From contig OY727094.1 in assembly GCA_963402885.1 (NCBI GenBank), positions 36,272,501-36,336,500 on the forward strand: a DNA stretch of 64,000 bases. Direction: 5' to 3'. The notes under the pieces were generated by a model. That model was not told the DNA's origin and did not search any database. It worked only from the letters and a program-made list of their open reading frames with translations. The number at the start of each line of letters is the position of its first letter. Positions within the stretch are counted from its first letter, which is position 1. This stretch comes from Antedon bifida (taxonomy: Eukaryota > Echinodermata > Crinoidea > Comatulida > Antedonidae). The translations under genes were made by a program, and so were the position numbers. Positions 10,575 to 22,800 of this stretch are shown piece after piece.

Positions 10575-11672
10575 TTAAGAAGCTGGTAAAAGAAGTAGGC
10601 CTCTTGTTCTGCGACATACACATTTTTTGCTTACTCCCAGATAGATAAAAAGTATAACTGAAGGTACCAAAATCGCTGGTATAATAATAATGGCATTCTT
10701 AAAATGAGGGTTTGTATGCGTATTTTCAAAATTAGAATATAAGGTAACGCTGTGGTCATCTATTCCAATTGTATTGAATGCGTGAAACTGCAACATTGTA
10801 CCATTGTCATTTTCAGATAACTCTTCTATTCTTAAAATATATTGGTCTTGAAGTGTAGCTCTCTTGCAAATCGTAGTTTCTGGTAATTTATTATTCTTCC
10901 AACAATCCCAGATAATGTCTGCCATGGGATTAGATGTTAAATGTATCTGTATATCTAAATGGTATCCTATTTTGTATGTAAGTGCATTTGGCATACCCTG
11001 AAACCGTGGTGGATATCTAACATTTAATTGGCCTGTGATGCAAACTAAACTCTTTTGAAGAAGACTGTGGTATGCGGCAACATATATTTTTGTCATGTTA
11101 CGTGTTACATATATTTCCACAGTTTGACTCTCAAATTGATTTTGCGGTTGGTTTGACAAATTCTCAACATGATATATGCTTTCTCCACTGTCTATCGTCC
11201 ATATTGTAATATTCGCTGGAACATCACCAATAAATACGTTGTAAGTTAGAGTTACTGTGTCTCCTTCTTCAAGATCATTTTTCTCAATATCACATGATAT
11301 CATTGGATTATCAGGCAAGTAATACACTTTGATATCCACTACACGAAATTGTATAGCAGGCCTTCTACTGGCAGTTTTCTGTTTGCACATGTAACGGCCT
11401 TCAACGAATGTGGTAACCATTTTGATAACCAGCTGATAACGCATATTCGAGTCATGCTCAATTCCAAATAAATCGTCTTCACTGTCACCGAGTAAAGTTT
11501 CCGAAGTGTCAGTGATAAAATACCATCTCGCATCTTCTTCTAGGTCTTCAACGTGACAATCCAACAAAACGTTCTCACTTCCAGAAAGCAATTCCAATGT
11601 CTCAGATGGAATGTTCGACATACTTGATGACATGCAACAAACAAAACAAATAAGTAAGTACAGTACCTCCAT
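10575..11672 (-). CDS. Class B Ig receptor, short tail
   Basis: A single-exon gene of 365 codons encoding a type I membrane protein. I chose the ATG at 11672 because a hydrophobic signal peptide (MEVLYLLICFVCC) starts there; the upstream in-frame ATG adds 34 unlikely residues. Three Ig-like domains follow: about 24-115 (C39, W50, C96), 118-218 (C127, C211) and 222-312. A membrane segment lies at about 327-346, followed by a basic 19-residue tail (KKCVCRRTRG) without tyrosines. Several N-glycosylation sequons are present (NIT, NLS, NMT, NGT). The ELPxxPxILCDIEKND-like opening of domain 2 is shared by all class B genes here. It has no ITIM and no charged residue inside the membrane. Ligand unknown; a role in immune or self recognition is inference from the cluster. 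Confidence 0.85.
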   Translation of the reverse strand: MEVLYLLICFVCCMSSSMSNIPSETLELLSGSENVLLDCHVEDLEEDARWYFITDTSETLLGDSEDDLFGIEHDSNMRYQLVIKMVTTFVEGRYMCKQKTASRRPAIQFRVVDIKVYYLPDNPMISCDIEKNDLEEGDTVTLTYNVFIGDVPANITIWTIDSGESIYHVENLSNQPQNQFESQTVEIYVTRNMTKIYVAAYHSLLQKSLVCITGQLNVRYPPRFQGMPNALTYKIGYHLDIQIHLTSNPMADIIWDCWKNNKLPETTICKRATLQDQYILRIEELSENDNGTMLQFHAFNTIGIDDHSVTLYSNFENTHTNPHFKNAIIIIPAILVPSVILFIYLGVSKKCVCRRTRGLLLLPAS

Positions 11673-11809
11673 GATTAGGCCCTGTATGTAATTCCTCCAT
11701 GAATGTATATTAAGAGTAGTAAGTAAGTAGAGTAGTACGTCAGATACAGTATAAAAATATCGGTGTGACGTCACAACGATAGATGGCGCACGTCACAACG
11801 ATAGATCAG

Positions 11810-12396
11810 AGCCATATATAGAGAGAGTTACGCCATTGAATGGATTAGAAGCCGTGTTTGTGTCCAACTATTCCTATGTAGCGTATATGGAGTTGAGCCT
11901 TTTGTTTTGAAAATGTATAACGTTCAAAAGGCTTTAATTATCGAATTTAATATCAAAACAATCAATTTGATTAAAGGTTTTTGTTAAAATAATAAAAAAA
12001 TTATAAAGTTACTGCGAACATGATTTAAAACAACAAAAATAGCAATTTCGGAACGGCTCTGGTTGTGCGCTCCATGCACGCTCTACGCGTGCGCGTTTAG
12101 TTTGTACAGCGATTCTCTATAGTAATGCATTGTTTTTACATTTTGTTGTTTAAAATCATGTTCGCAGTAACTTTATGATTGCGTTATTATCTTAACAAAA
12201 ACCTTTAAACAAATTGATTGTTTTGATATTAAATTCGATATTTAAAGCCTTGTGAATGTTATACATTTTCGAAGCAAATGACTCGACTCCATACGCAACA
12301 TAGGCATAGTTGGACACAAACATGGCCGGCGTGCACACCACGTGACTTTCTAAAATCCGTGAACGCAATGCCGTAACTCTCTCTATATATGGCTCT
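11810..12396. mobile_element. Long-TIR palindromic MITE
   Basis: The outer 230 or so bases of each end are inverted copies: AGAGCCATATATAGAGAGAG opens it and CTCTCTATATATGGCTCT closes it, with matching inner blocks such as AACATGATTTAAAACAACAA. The middle is GC-richer and unpaired (about 12048-12125). CGATAGATC is found on both flanks, a likely target-site duplication. It lies upstream of the receptor gene at 10575-11672, so it may carry or displace that gene's promoter. Confidence 0.8.
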
Positions 12397-12406
12397 GCGA
12401 TAGATC

Positions 12407-12426
12407 AGAGCCATATATATGGCTCT
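12407..12426. repeat. 20-bp palindrome made of two MITE tips
   Basis: AGAGCCATATATATGGCTCT is a perfect palindrome equal to the two outermost ends of the neighbouring MITE joined together. It is flanked by GCGATAGATC and GCGATAGATG, the same short repeat that borders the MITE. It looks like a minimal deletion derivative or excision scar. Confidence 0.75.
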
Positions 12427-14168
12427 GCGATAGATGATGAGCCTGCGTGGTTGCTAGCCAACCAAAAAATGCTTTCAACGCAATGTTGTTACAGCCGGCC
12501 GAAGGCTAGCTGGATATGTCAAACTGAAATGTTATCGTCGTCTCCATGGAGAGGAGTGAACCATACCAACACAAGATAGTGGTTGCAATCGACCAATCAG
12601 ATATGCCCTACGCAATACACACTACTATTCGCCTGTGTTGAGCCTATCTATCTGCGTGAGAACGTGTAAGCGTATAAACGCGAACGCATTCTATATATAA
12701 CAAAATGCTAGATTACCATGAAATTATTCACACATAGCCCAATTCAGATCCTGCCGCTGCTCTTGCTAGAGTGAACAGGGGGAGGGAGTGAAAGAGTTAG
12801 AAGAAGTGAAATAAGCCGTGACGTATAAGTATTCAATCAGTCCTTTCGAACAGGAATATAATAACATCATTACAACATAATAATATAACTAACGAATACG
12901 TATAATATAATAATGTTGTATGTTATAAAGTAAGGTAAATGCGTTTAATATAATACAATTATATCATAATATAATGAATTTTATTAATAATATAATAGTA
13001 AATGTTCATAATATAATGCTAAAACCAAATAATATAATACAAAACGTCAATAATTTGTTACATTTTTCACATAATATATTAGAAATAGATATAATATAAT
13101 GTATTCTGATACATTATTTTGTATAATATAATGCTAAAACCAAGTAATATAATGCAAAAGTATAATTCATTACAATACAATATATAATATAATAAAACAT
13201 AATATAATAATATAATATTTTGAATACTTCAGACAGCTGAGGCTTGCCATAAATATTCATCAGATGGTTATTAAGTTTGCTCCTATGAAATTTATATCTT
13301 ACTTTTTCTATTGATACTAAAAATCAGTCTTCGTTTTTTTTTAAAATGTTTTTACCTTACCATGTACAATGTACATTCTTTTGGATACTCAGCCCTATAA
13401 AAGCTCTTTTTGGATTTATTTTAGTATCCTCACAACATTGTAATTGGTTACATAACAAGGTTATCTTAAAGTTAAATGATGTATTATTATTATTATTATT
13501 AAATTATTAAATATCCACTACTATAATTTATATATATTTATATTTTAATTTGAAACGCTAAAGATGAGGAAATGTGAAAATGAGCGACTTTTTCTCATTC
13601 TCACAGATTTCCCCATCTTTATCGTTTCAAATTAACTAATTAATTCAATTTTAGTATATCACCGGGCGGTTTAGAATTTATTCTTTGCCTGTGATATTTC
13701 TATAGGCCTATATGTTATATATTTATTACATTAATTTATCATTCAGTTGTCATTCATTCAGTCATCAAGTTTCGTAATGGTATCGCTGCCTTTCTTGCCT
13801 AGGCCTAAAATTGTTTAGTTAGGCTTTTTTCGAGCCTTATTAAAGCTACCGAGAATCTGAAATTTTAACTTATTACTAATCTATTAGTTTAGTTATTTTA
13901 AAATAGTTTTTCATTATGTGTAATGTACTTTAGGCCTATATATACATTTTTATAAAGATCAAAGCAAACTTACATTTACATTATTTACAAATTTAGGCCT
14001 ACTAAACTTAGAAGTTTCAGCAGGTCTCGATAATATATATTTTTCTTCAAATATTTTTTTAATCCGGGTTTACATATTGATAGCCGGTAGCACAATGTTA
14101 CCGTAGTCGCTCTTTTAACTGTGCGTTCAGGTTTAATGTATAGAATTAAAATCATACTTAGAATTTTG
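12427..14168. other. Gene-free spacer with AT repeats
   Basis: 12850-13225 is a degenerate array of ATAATATAAT units. 13548-13632 is an imperfect 38-base inverted repeat (TTTGAAACG..CGTTTCAAA) around a short loop. 13600-13695 matches 22530-22620 (shared GTATATCACC and GGCGGTTTAGAATTT type blocks), so it is a dispersed repeat. No coding sequence recognised. Confidence 0.5.
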
Positions 14169-16364
14169 TCAATTGGTTTGTAGGTTTGAAATCATATCTT
14201 TCTGTTCTTTTACCATTGCTGTCAATGAAACGATATTACTAGCCATGTCTGATATCAATTGCTGCTGATCCGAACTGGTTTGAAGTATAGTTTCAACAGT
14301 ACCCGGCATATTCTTGCAATATGGACACATCCACACTTTGGGTGTCGTAGTTGACTTTATTTTGAGACAAAGTCTATGATATTGTTTTTGGCAAAGTGAG
14401 CATTCCAGCTGACTCTCCTTCATCATAACATGATTAAACTTACATTGTTTGATGCAACTAATTATATCAGTTGTATTTACTATTCTTGTGCTTTTATTTT
14501 GTGTCGTCGTACTACCAGTTGCTGTAGAATGTCCGTCTATTACCTCGGTGTATTCAACTCTTTCAGTTGCTGTAGAATGTTCGTCTATTACCTCTGTGTA
14601 TTCAACTCTTTCAGTTGCTGTAGAATGTTCGTCTATTACCTCTGTGTATTCAACTCTTTCAGTTGCTGTAGAATGTTCGTCTATTACCTCTGTGTATTCA
14701 ACTCTTTCAGTTGCTGTAGAATGTTCGTCTATTACCTCTGTGTATTCAACTCTTTCAGTTGCTGTAGAATGTTCGTCTATTACCTCTGTGTATTCAACTC
14801 TTTCAGTTGCTGTAGAATGTTCGTCTATTACCTCTGTGTATTCAACTCTTTCAGTTGCTGTAGAATGTTCGTCTATTACCTCTGTGTATTCAACTCTTTC
14901 AATTGTTCGTGTCACTCTGGCGTTATGTTCAATTCTTGGATGGTCAATTTCAATGTAATTTTCAATCCTTTCATTGTCTGCTTCATCAGGATCTATATTG
15001 GGCAGATCCAGTACATTTGATCTACCTCTATGTTCACTGACCTCTTTTGACACTGAAGCATAGTCACTGTTTATTTCATACAGTTTTGTTTCGTAGATAT
15101 GTTGTGTCGATGAGTTTGGTATTGATGAACCTGCAGTTATGACATTATGACGATTCATAAGTTGTCTTTTCTTTCGAATTTTTATTATTACAACAATAAT
15201 AATAATGACACTGACCCCAACTAATGTAGCACTTATTGTTAACGGAAGAAGGTAATCATTTTCAATAGTACTATCATAATCATTATGATCATTTTTATCA
15301 GTTTCATAATCAATGTCATCTATCTTGAATGTTGTTGAAGATGTTTTGCGATCCCAAGCCAATGTTAATGATCGGTTGGTAGTACCAAAATAATTATGAG
15401 CCGAAAAAACAATGTCTGTCTTGTTTGTAATATTATAAATATTACATGTATAAGTATATAAGTATTTAGACCTGCCAGATAATATACAGACGATAAAGTT
15501 ACCTCCATTCCTTGACCAAGTTACAATGGCTTCAGAATTGGATGTGATATTCACTGTTATTGTCGCGTTACTTGGGTCATTTATTGAGTCAGCAATTGAG
15601 TAGGTAACATCCGTTGAAAGAACTCTTGGTGAGTAACTAACATTAAATGGACCACTGGTACAGTTTGTTGTTGTATTTGGAGTTTCAAATTTAGCTTCAC
15701 AGTAAATCGTTGCTTTGTCCAAATCTGAAGTCACATTAAGTTGCACATTGATGATCTGCTTCTGATCGGGATTGCTGTTGTTGAAAATCTTGTTCTCAAG
15801 TTTTTCTCTTTTGCCTGGGTAAGTAAGTCCTATTTCTAACGAATTAGGGGGATTTGAAAATTGTTCATACAAACAACTATACTCAATCATTTCATCTTCT
15901 TTAACATCGTAAGTATTTTGTATACATGTGGGAGAAGTTGGTTGTTTGTACACAGAAACATCAGCTGTTTGACTTTCCAGACATTGAGGTTTGGAAGCAC
16001 ATGCTTTACATGTGTATGATCCTGTGTGGTGTGTATCGGCTTGTTCAATTATCAGTTTATGCGTGTTACTTGTAAAGTTGCACTCGACAGTCCAAAGACC
16101 CTTGTAAACTATTACTGTTGAATTTCTACTCACTTCAGTATTATACTTGTACCATGATAAAGTGTAATAAACTGCCTTGCTAAGATCCACTTCACACGTC
16201 AAAGTCACAGCATCACCTTTAATAACATTGTTCTTTAAAGGCGTTAGAGTAATAGTACTTGTTTTACCAATATCTGCACATGATAAACTTATTAACACGA
16301 ATAAAATAAACTGAAGCTTAACCTCCACCTCCATTGTTTGAAAGCTTGTGTGAAATGAATTCAT
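14169..16364 (-). CDS. Class A Ig receptor, ITIM array plus PHD finger
   Basis: Single-exon gene, 731 codons from the outer ATG; the inner ATG at 16334 (MEVEVKLQFILFVLISLSC) gives a more usual signal peptide. Three Ig-like domains: about 35-139 (C57, W71, C119, with extra C122 and C128), 143-243 (C164, C222) and 246-338. Membrane segment about 372-394, then a basic stop-transfer (KIRKKR). The tail carries YETKLYEI, SDYASV, ENYIEI, then eight 16-residue repeats (489-616), each with VEYTEV, which fits the ITIM rule V-x-Y-x-x-V. A C4HC3 PHD-type finger follows (C637, C641, C655, C658, H663, C666, C680, C683), then a coiled coil to 731. Known: phosphorylated ITIMs recruit SH2 phosphatases. Inferred: an inhibitory receptor. 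The finger is unexpected in a membrane protein. Confidence 0.88.
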   Translation of the reverse strand: MNSFHTSFQTMEVEVKLQFILFVLISLSCADIGKTSTITLTPLKNNVIKGDAVTLTCEVDLSKAVYYTLSWYKYNTEVSRNSTVIVYKGLWTVECNFTSNTHKLIIEQADTHHTGSYTCKACASKPQCLESQTADVSVYKQPTSPTCIQNTYDVKEDEMIEYSCLYEQFSNPPNSLEIGLTYPGKREKLENKIFNNSNPDQKQIINVQLNVTSDLDKATIYCEAKFETPNTTTNCTSGPFNVSYSPRVLSTDVTYSIADSINDPSNATITVNITSNSEAIVTWSRNGGNFIVCILSGRSKYLYTYTCNIYNITNKTDIVFSAHNYFGTTNRSLTLAWDRKTSSTTFKIDDIDYETDKNDHNDYDSTIENDYLLPLTISATLVGVSVIIIIVVIIKIRKKRQLMNRHNVITAGSSIPNSSTQHIYETKLYEINSDYASVSKEVSEHRGRSNVLDLPNIDPDEADNERIENYIEIDHPRIEHNARVTRTIERVEYTEVIDEHSTATERVEYTEVIDEHSTATERVEYTEVIDEHSTATERVEYTEVIDEHSTATERVEYTEVIDEHSTATERVEYTEVIDEHSTATERVEYTEVIDEHSTATERVEYTEVIDGHSTATGSTTTQNKSTRIVNTTDIISCIKQCKFNHVMMKESQLECSLCQKQYHRLCLKIKSTTTPKVWMCPYCKNMPGTVETILQTSSDQQQLISDMASNIVSLTAMVKEQKDMISNLQTN
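14517..14900 (-). repeat. 48-bp coding minisatellite, eight ITIM units
   Basis: Eight in-frame copies of a 48-base unit encoding ERVEYTEVIDEHSTAT. All are nearly identical at DNA level; the last has a glycine for glutamate. Paralogs at 37650 and 48877 have only one copy of the corresponding motif (VDYTDI, VEYTEI), so the array is a lineage-specific and recent expansion. Confidence 0.95.
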
Positions 16365-16892
16365 TATACTTTGATTGTTTCATTCTTTTATTACTCTTAT
16401 TAAATTGTACTTTCCAAACATTTGTTTCATTTTCTAAACTAAGCAGTATTTGAATGATTGACTGATTATATTTTATTGAGCAACTAAGTAGGTACATCCA
16501 TATAAAGGAAGAAGGCCTAGTTGATTTGGTCAGAATATCTATTTTTGCATCTAACGAAACTGTTCTTTACCATTTTGTGAATTGTGAATTCCAATGAGTG
16601 AGTGTGCATATCTTTCGAGTTGAGGATTACTGGTGTACTAGTATACACACAGCCACTTTACAGTATGCCTTCTAGTTTTGTAATATAATTTGTACTGGCA
16701 TTTAATTTGTTGTCTGCTATGTACAATAAATAAACATAATAAGTTCAATACTTATTTGTAGTAGTTGGTCTATATTCCATACATAGACAAGTACAATAAT
16801 TGTATTGCTAGTGTGTTCCAGTGCAAATTATGTGCTTTTAGAGTTCTATATTCTTAATGGCATATCATTTTTAGTTCCACAACCTTTGACAT
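16365..16892. other. Spacer between the receptor gene and PELO
   Basis: 528 bases with no coding sequence. They should hold the receptor promoter and the PELO 3' untranslated region, both on the minus strand. I could not identify a convincing core promoter or poly(A) signal by eye. Confidence 0.4.
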
Positions 16893-19800
16893 TTAATCCT
16901 CATCTGAGCTTGAACCAATCTCATCCTCAATATCAGGCATTGGAAATCTTAAAATGGCTGCCACTCCACTCAACAAATCCAATTCTATTGAGAACAATGC
17001 CATATTGGAATAAATGGTGTTATAAATTAATATAATAATTAAAATAATATTGAGAAGAGTTAGGGCAAAAAAAACATCTAAATATTGAGAAGATTGTAAA
17101 GAAAATAAATATCTGTAAATTGTAAGTCAACACTAACAACTTTTAAAATAAAATTCAGTATTCAATTTTCCTTTAGAACCAATAGATTAGAGTTCTGGCG
17201 CCCTCTATTTCACATTATTTTTCTGTCTCTCTGGAACAAAATGTATTTTTCAGTTTGTTTGTACAGCGCATAGAGGTCTCATGACATTAAGCGCTATATA
17301 TAAATCTAGGACATTATTATCATTACTTACGTTCCCCCGATACATGCTGACTTGAGAATATTCGTACCTCTCCTCCGCCATCCCTCACTTCCTCCACCAG
17401 ACCGACATATCGTTTCCTTTGAGTAATATCTGATGACCTATAACATTTATTTTTAGTGTTTAAAATCTTACTCCATGAATCACATTCTGTTACTTGTTAA
17501 TGTAAAGTACATTTTGAACCATATTTCTACTGTTTTTAAAAATACTATGTGATGGTTTTTACTAAAAAGATAAATAAAAAAGTATTGATTTAAAAAAAGC
17601 AAGAACATTGCATGCTAAATTGTTTTGATATCCTTTGATATATATATGTACTATCGATGTTATTCACGATGTTTCATATATTAACTTTTGATTTCATATT
17701 TCAATTTCGAAATGACTCGGTATTGTCACGCAATGCCAAGTCTTCAATTCAACACAGCAAGTTCAGTTAACAAACTTGACTGATACACCGTACCACAGTA
17801 ATAGCTTTTTAGTCGCGTGGAAGCGACTCTATAGTTCACTATGTCGGTCGGTTGGTCTGTCTGTCTGTCTGTATCACTATGCGTTTTATCGCTTTCTGAC
17901 CTTATCTTGATATCAGTTTAATCTAGCTAAGTCAATTTTTCACAGAATATTCCTTATGGCCAGGAATCGATGTGGTTATGTTTTCACGGTGCGCAATAAA
18001 AAATTACGCGGTCTACGCACGATTTAACGAAATCACGTTTGTAATCATATCTTCACAACCATGAATCACAATTAAATAAAATTTGGTACTCATAAATTTC
18101 AGGGCATAAATCATCATATGGCAATACAATTACGTGCGTAGCGCATGTAACGCATGCGTACGCGCGCTTAAAATTTTCAAAATTTATTTTCGATGAAATA
18201 AGAGTACGTTTCAGGCAATTTTAAGCGTTTACAAAATTGCCATGAGTGCGCAGATTTTTGCGCGCGCACGGCGCGTTAAATGTTATTGCGCACTCTTTTT
18301 GCCCGATTTCTGTTTTCTTGACTTACTTTTCAACTCGAAATTACGTTATACGAGCACGTCAAAAGTGTAAATTAAAAAAATATAAATGTTTTTAAACATT
18401 TCAACATTTTTAAACATGTTCAGTAATTTCGGTCAGTATAGTTCACTATGTCGGTCGGTCTGTCTGTCTGTCGGTCCGGTATCACTATGCATTGTAGCAC
18501 GCGACTTAATGGCTGTTGGCCTTGTTGTATAATACCCTGGTATTATTAATATTAAAATATAGAAATGTATAATAAAAGGTAACCTGAAAAGAGTGTCACT
18601 AATCAGTAATGTCTCTATTGCTGATGCCTCATTTGCCTTTTCAACATGTTTTACCCTAAAAGATAAAACAAATCATTATGATTTTATCTGATCTCCATCC
18701 TCCATATTTACACAAGTCTATTAATTTTCAATGGTAGTACACTTTTATTATCATTCAATTTTTAGAAACTGTGTTGATATTAACAATTATTTTAAGCTGA
18801 ATATAAAAATATGGAATAATAAAACATTAGTCACTGACGGCATGTTTGGAGAACAGACAGTTCTAATTGATACAGTAGGTTCAATTTAATTATTAGCTTG
18901 GTCAGTTTGGAGTTGATATGTCTTAACTAGGAATTGAATTGAACTAATAACCATGGGTCCTTAGGTTGTGGAACATACCATATAAAGCCCTATCTTATTC
19001 TGTATTTAACATGGTATAAAACATACCCATATAAAGCTCTATCTTGTTCTGTATTTACCATTGTATAAAACATACCCATATAAAGCTCTATCTTGTTCTG
19101 TATTTAACATGGTATAAAACATACCCATATAAAGCTCTATCTTGTTCTGTATTTAACATTGTATAAAACTGTTCCAGCGCTTTCACCTCTCCTGCTGCCT
19201 TTGTATCAGCCAATCGGGTCGATAGATCTGGGTCTGATAACACTTCTGTAAAAGGAACAAATAGCAGGAAATATTTAGTATTGTGTATTATATTTGTACT
19301 TGTCAATAATAGTTTGTAAAGAGGGATTATTTCTTTTTGCTTACACGGGCTATTAACCACCATAATATGCTAAAAATAAATACATAAAAGCAGTGCTTTA
19401 AAGTAAATATTATTAACAGAGACCTTGCATCATGCATTCATTTAAACAAATACAACAGGTATTCGATCTATACTTTTAGTTATAGTGAGTTTGCAATAAA
19501 GAAAAAAAAATGGCGCTTTAGCATTAACATTTAGACTCATGATATTTTTGTTGTGGGATTTTAATTGAAGTGGTGTTACTAGCCCTGAGTTGATTCTGTT
19601 TTAGTTCAATATACCTTTTAGTGCGTGTTTATGTCCAGATGATGAATGTACCTGAATAAACTTGTGTCTGTTTTCTAATAATATTTTCAAATCTAGTTTC
19701 ACAGCTTGTTGAAATAAATATTCACAGAACTGATCCTGCAATAATACAAATTATATTATTATTAATTAACTTTGATTTGTGAATATAGTAATTAATACTT

Positions 19801-22800
19801 TACACTTTACAGCTATCTAAAATAAAAATGGACTCATCTCACAAACATTCTCATTTGGTATGTGAGCATGGGAGTGTCACCTAAAAGTACTCAAATACCA
19901 CTGTTGAAGTACAGTAGAACTCAATTAAAAAACCCACACAGGTACCAAACAAACGTAACTATTGTACGCTAAACTATCAATCTGAGTTTATGTTTGAAAT
20001 GTCGATACTGTACTATCCCAACTGAATAAACCTTTACATTCATTAGGATTACCCTTTTTAACTTCCTCATTGCGAATGAATACTGGTATCTTTTTTGCCA
20101 TGCATAAGAGTTACTAAAAGTGGGTTTCAGACAATAAGAGACAAAGTACAGTATGACACTGGTACAGTAAATTAAAATCTTGCATCATGTACATTTTAGG
20201 TCAACAAACTTTACAAAAACTCCCAGGTTAGTACCATTACTTACCATAACAGTATCAGGAAGCAATTAGTAAATATTGAAAGAGTAAATTTGTAGGGAAG
20301 TTTTTTGTTTTTTTTCATTGTATTGGTTTGTTTTTATTACCAACATTCAGTTTCAATTCAATGCAAATTAGTATAGTACAGTACTTCAAACAAGCAAAGC
20401 AAACAGTTTTTGTTTTCATTGCTACTTCACTTTTCTAATTTTAGAAACCGGAATAATTAAATGAGTTCCTATTATCAAGACATATTGGAATAATAGCTAA
20501 TTATGTATAAGACAGTTTACAGAAAAACAATTTTGATTGAAAATGTACGTTAATAATGTTTACCTTAACAAATCCTGGGCTTGCTACAATGACACACTTC
20601 ACAACTAGTAAATAAATAAGAAAGAAGTGCAGTGGGGTGGGTTAGTTATTGAGAGCAACCTTATCATTTTTCACTCATTTTTAGCCAGCTGCCCTAAATA
20701 ATAAAAGTTAGGTGGTGGAGGTGTTGTTGTAAATCCAAATACTGTAGAAGAATAAACTAATTTATCCGTCGATTAACTAACTAACCCTATTGAAGCAGGC
20801 AAAATGTGGAAAAACTAACTTTCAAAATTAATATGCCTCTGCACAGCTTGTAGAACAGAATCGTAAAACTTAAGCAACGCTTTATCGTGTTGCTGACAGA
20901 ACCCTTTGCGTTTACGTGGAATATTCTGTTCCAGCTTGGCACGTATGACTGTCATACTAGACGTCACAAGACAAACGTGTGCTAGACCTTCTTGAAGGAT
21001 TACAGCTGCTACATCCGCTGATTGCGCAACATCGCACGCCATCTCTGTATGATTGAAAGGTAAATATAATAGCAAATAATAGTGTTACTGTAAATAAGAC
21101 TTTGCCAAAAATTTTACAATTAAACTGTAAGTAGAATGGACAGTAAACACATCAGCATGTATTGTTTGTGTTTGTATAAATACAGTGTAAATATATTCAG
21201 AGATTACTCAGACACAGTATCATGTATACTACAATTACATTATTAAAGAAAAACAGAAAAAGTGTGAAAGAGTATGAGGTATTCTAAACTAAATTCTGTA
21301 TATGAAAAATGTGTTTTTTGTTTGTTAAGTTTATTGAAGTAGATACAAATTGCATATAAAACTAAAAGAAAAGAATAATTCAGTTTTAGTTTAACAAATT
21401 TATAGTTTCATTTTTACAGTCAAATTATATTGGCTAAAAATCTAAAAGTTTATATAAAAAATAGATTTCTTAATTCCAATTATGAATTATGCAATAAAAC
21501 GTGATAAATAATAACTGAATTTCAAGGACAATACATTTGAAAGTGAAATTGTAGGATCACAAGACAAGCATGTAAATATATCAAATGGTTTCAGTATCCT
21601 TTGAATTGAAAGTGTCTCGCGCAATCAATTGTTATCTTTGTTAAAAAATCATATTTGTTATTTGTTATTTGTTATATTATCAGTTGAACACTGTTATATC
21701 AAACATAGAAAATAAAAGAAGTTGTTATTTGTATTGTCATATTAAAATTTACTATTTTACGTTACTAACCAATTCTTTCTAGTGCTATGATATCCCAGCA
21801 TTCTTTGGCAAGTGTGAATTTTCGGTTTAGTTCCAAATCTAATGTGTGATAAGCTCCCATCTGCAAGCGTGAGTGAAAAAAACAGAAGGTGAATTATATC
21901 ATGCCTTCTGAAATAAGAAATTTCATGATTTAAGACACTGTATACAATCCTTCACTTCTGTCCCATTTTGTATTCAAATCTTCAATTCTCACTCTAGTTT
22001 CACATTTAGTAATTACCTTGACATACTGGTTTTCTTGTATATTTCTGCCTTTAACTCTTAACATACAGCCTTGGGTATCAAAGTCTATATCTTCAATTGA
22101 AATGGTCAAAGTGGTACGAACACGGCTACTACTGCTACTCCCTGTTGCTGATTCCGTAGTGACCTTTCGTACCGTTGTTGACCTCAAACTGTCTCCGACA
22201 CCAATAAGGTTGTATGCGTGCCACATATCCTCAGCTTCAACTGGTATTAAGGTCACCTGACTGACAAAAGAAAAATACTGTTTATTAAAAATTGAAAGGA
22301 CATGTCAATAAAGAATTGCTATTTTTTATTCACATATACTATAAATAATATAAAAAAATTACGAAAAGCAGACATACAGTAAGTCGGAAAATATTGGAGG
22401 GACAAATTGAATGTGGGTAAAATAAAAGCTGACTTATATTATGGTTGTGAGAATGTTAACAAAAATGATATTAAAGGCCTATAGTATACAATCACTATGT
22501 ATTCAATTCATAAAATATTCAAATAATAGGCCTAATTCTCACAGATTTTGTTTCAAAATTAATTAATGAATCAATTAATTCAGTATATATCACCAGGCAG
22601 TTTAGAATTTCCTCTTTTCCTTTTTGATTTGCAACGACCGCAGGATGTTATGTGCAAGTGCAAAGTATTTCAGTATTTGATAAACAAAAGTTTGATAACA
22701 ACCTAGTCCTAACTGTACTATGATATCCTACATTTATAAATAATGCAAGTAATAATATTATTTATTAATAACAATAAAAGATATTAATTATTATTATTAA

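Noticed and set aside
11673-11774. Longer N-terminus for the class B gene at 10575
   Set aside because: The extra 34 residues precede a normal signal peptide and are absent from paralogs.
14430-15020. Plus-strand repetitive open frames (cysteine- and serine-rich)
   Set aside because: They are the antisense of the 48-bp ITIM array; the minus frame has signal peptide, domains and paralogs.
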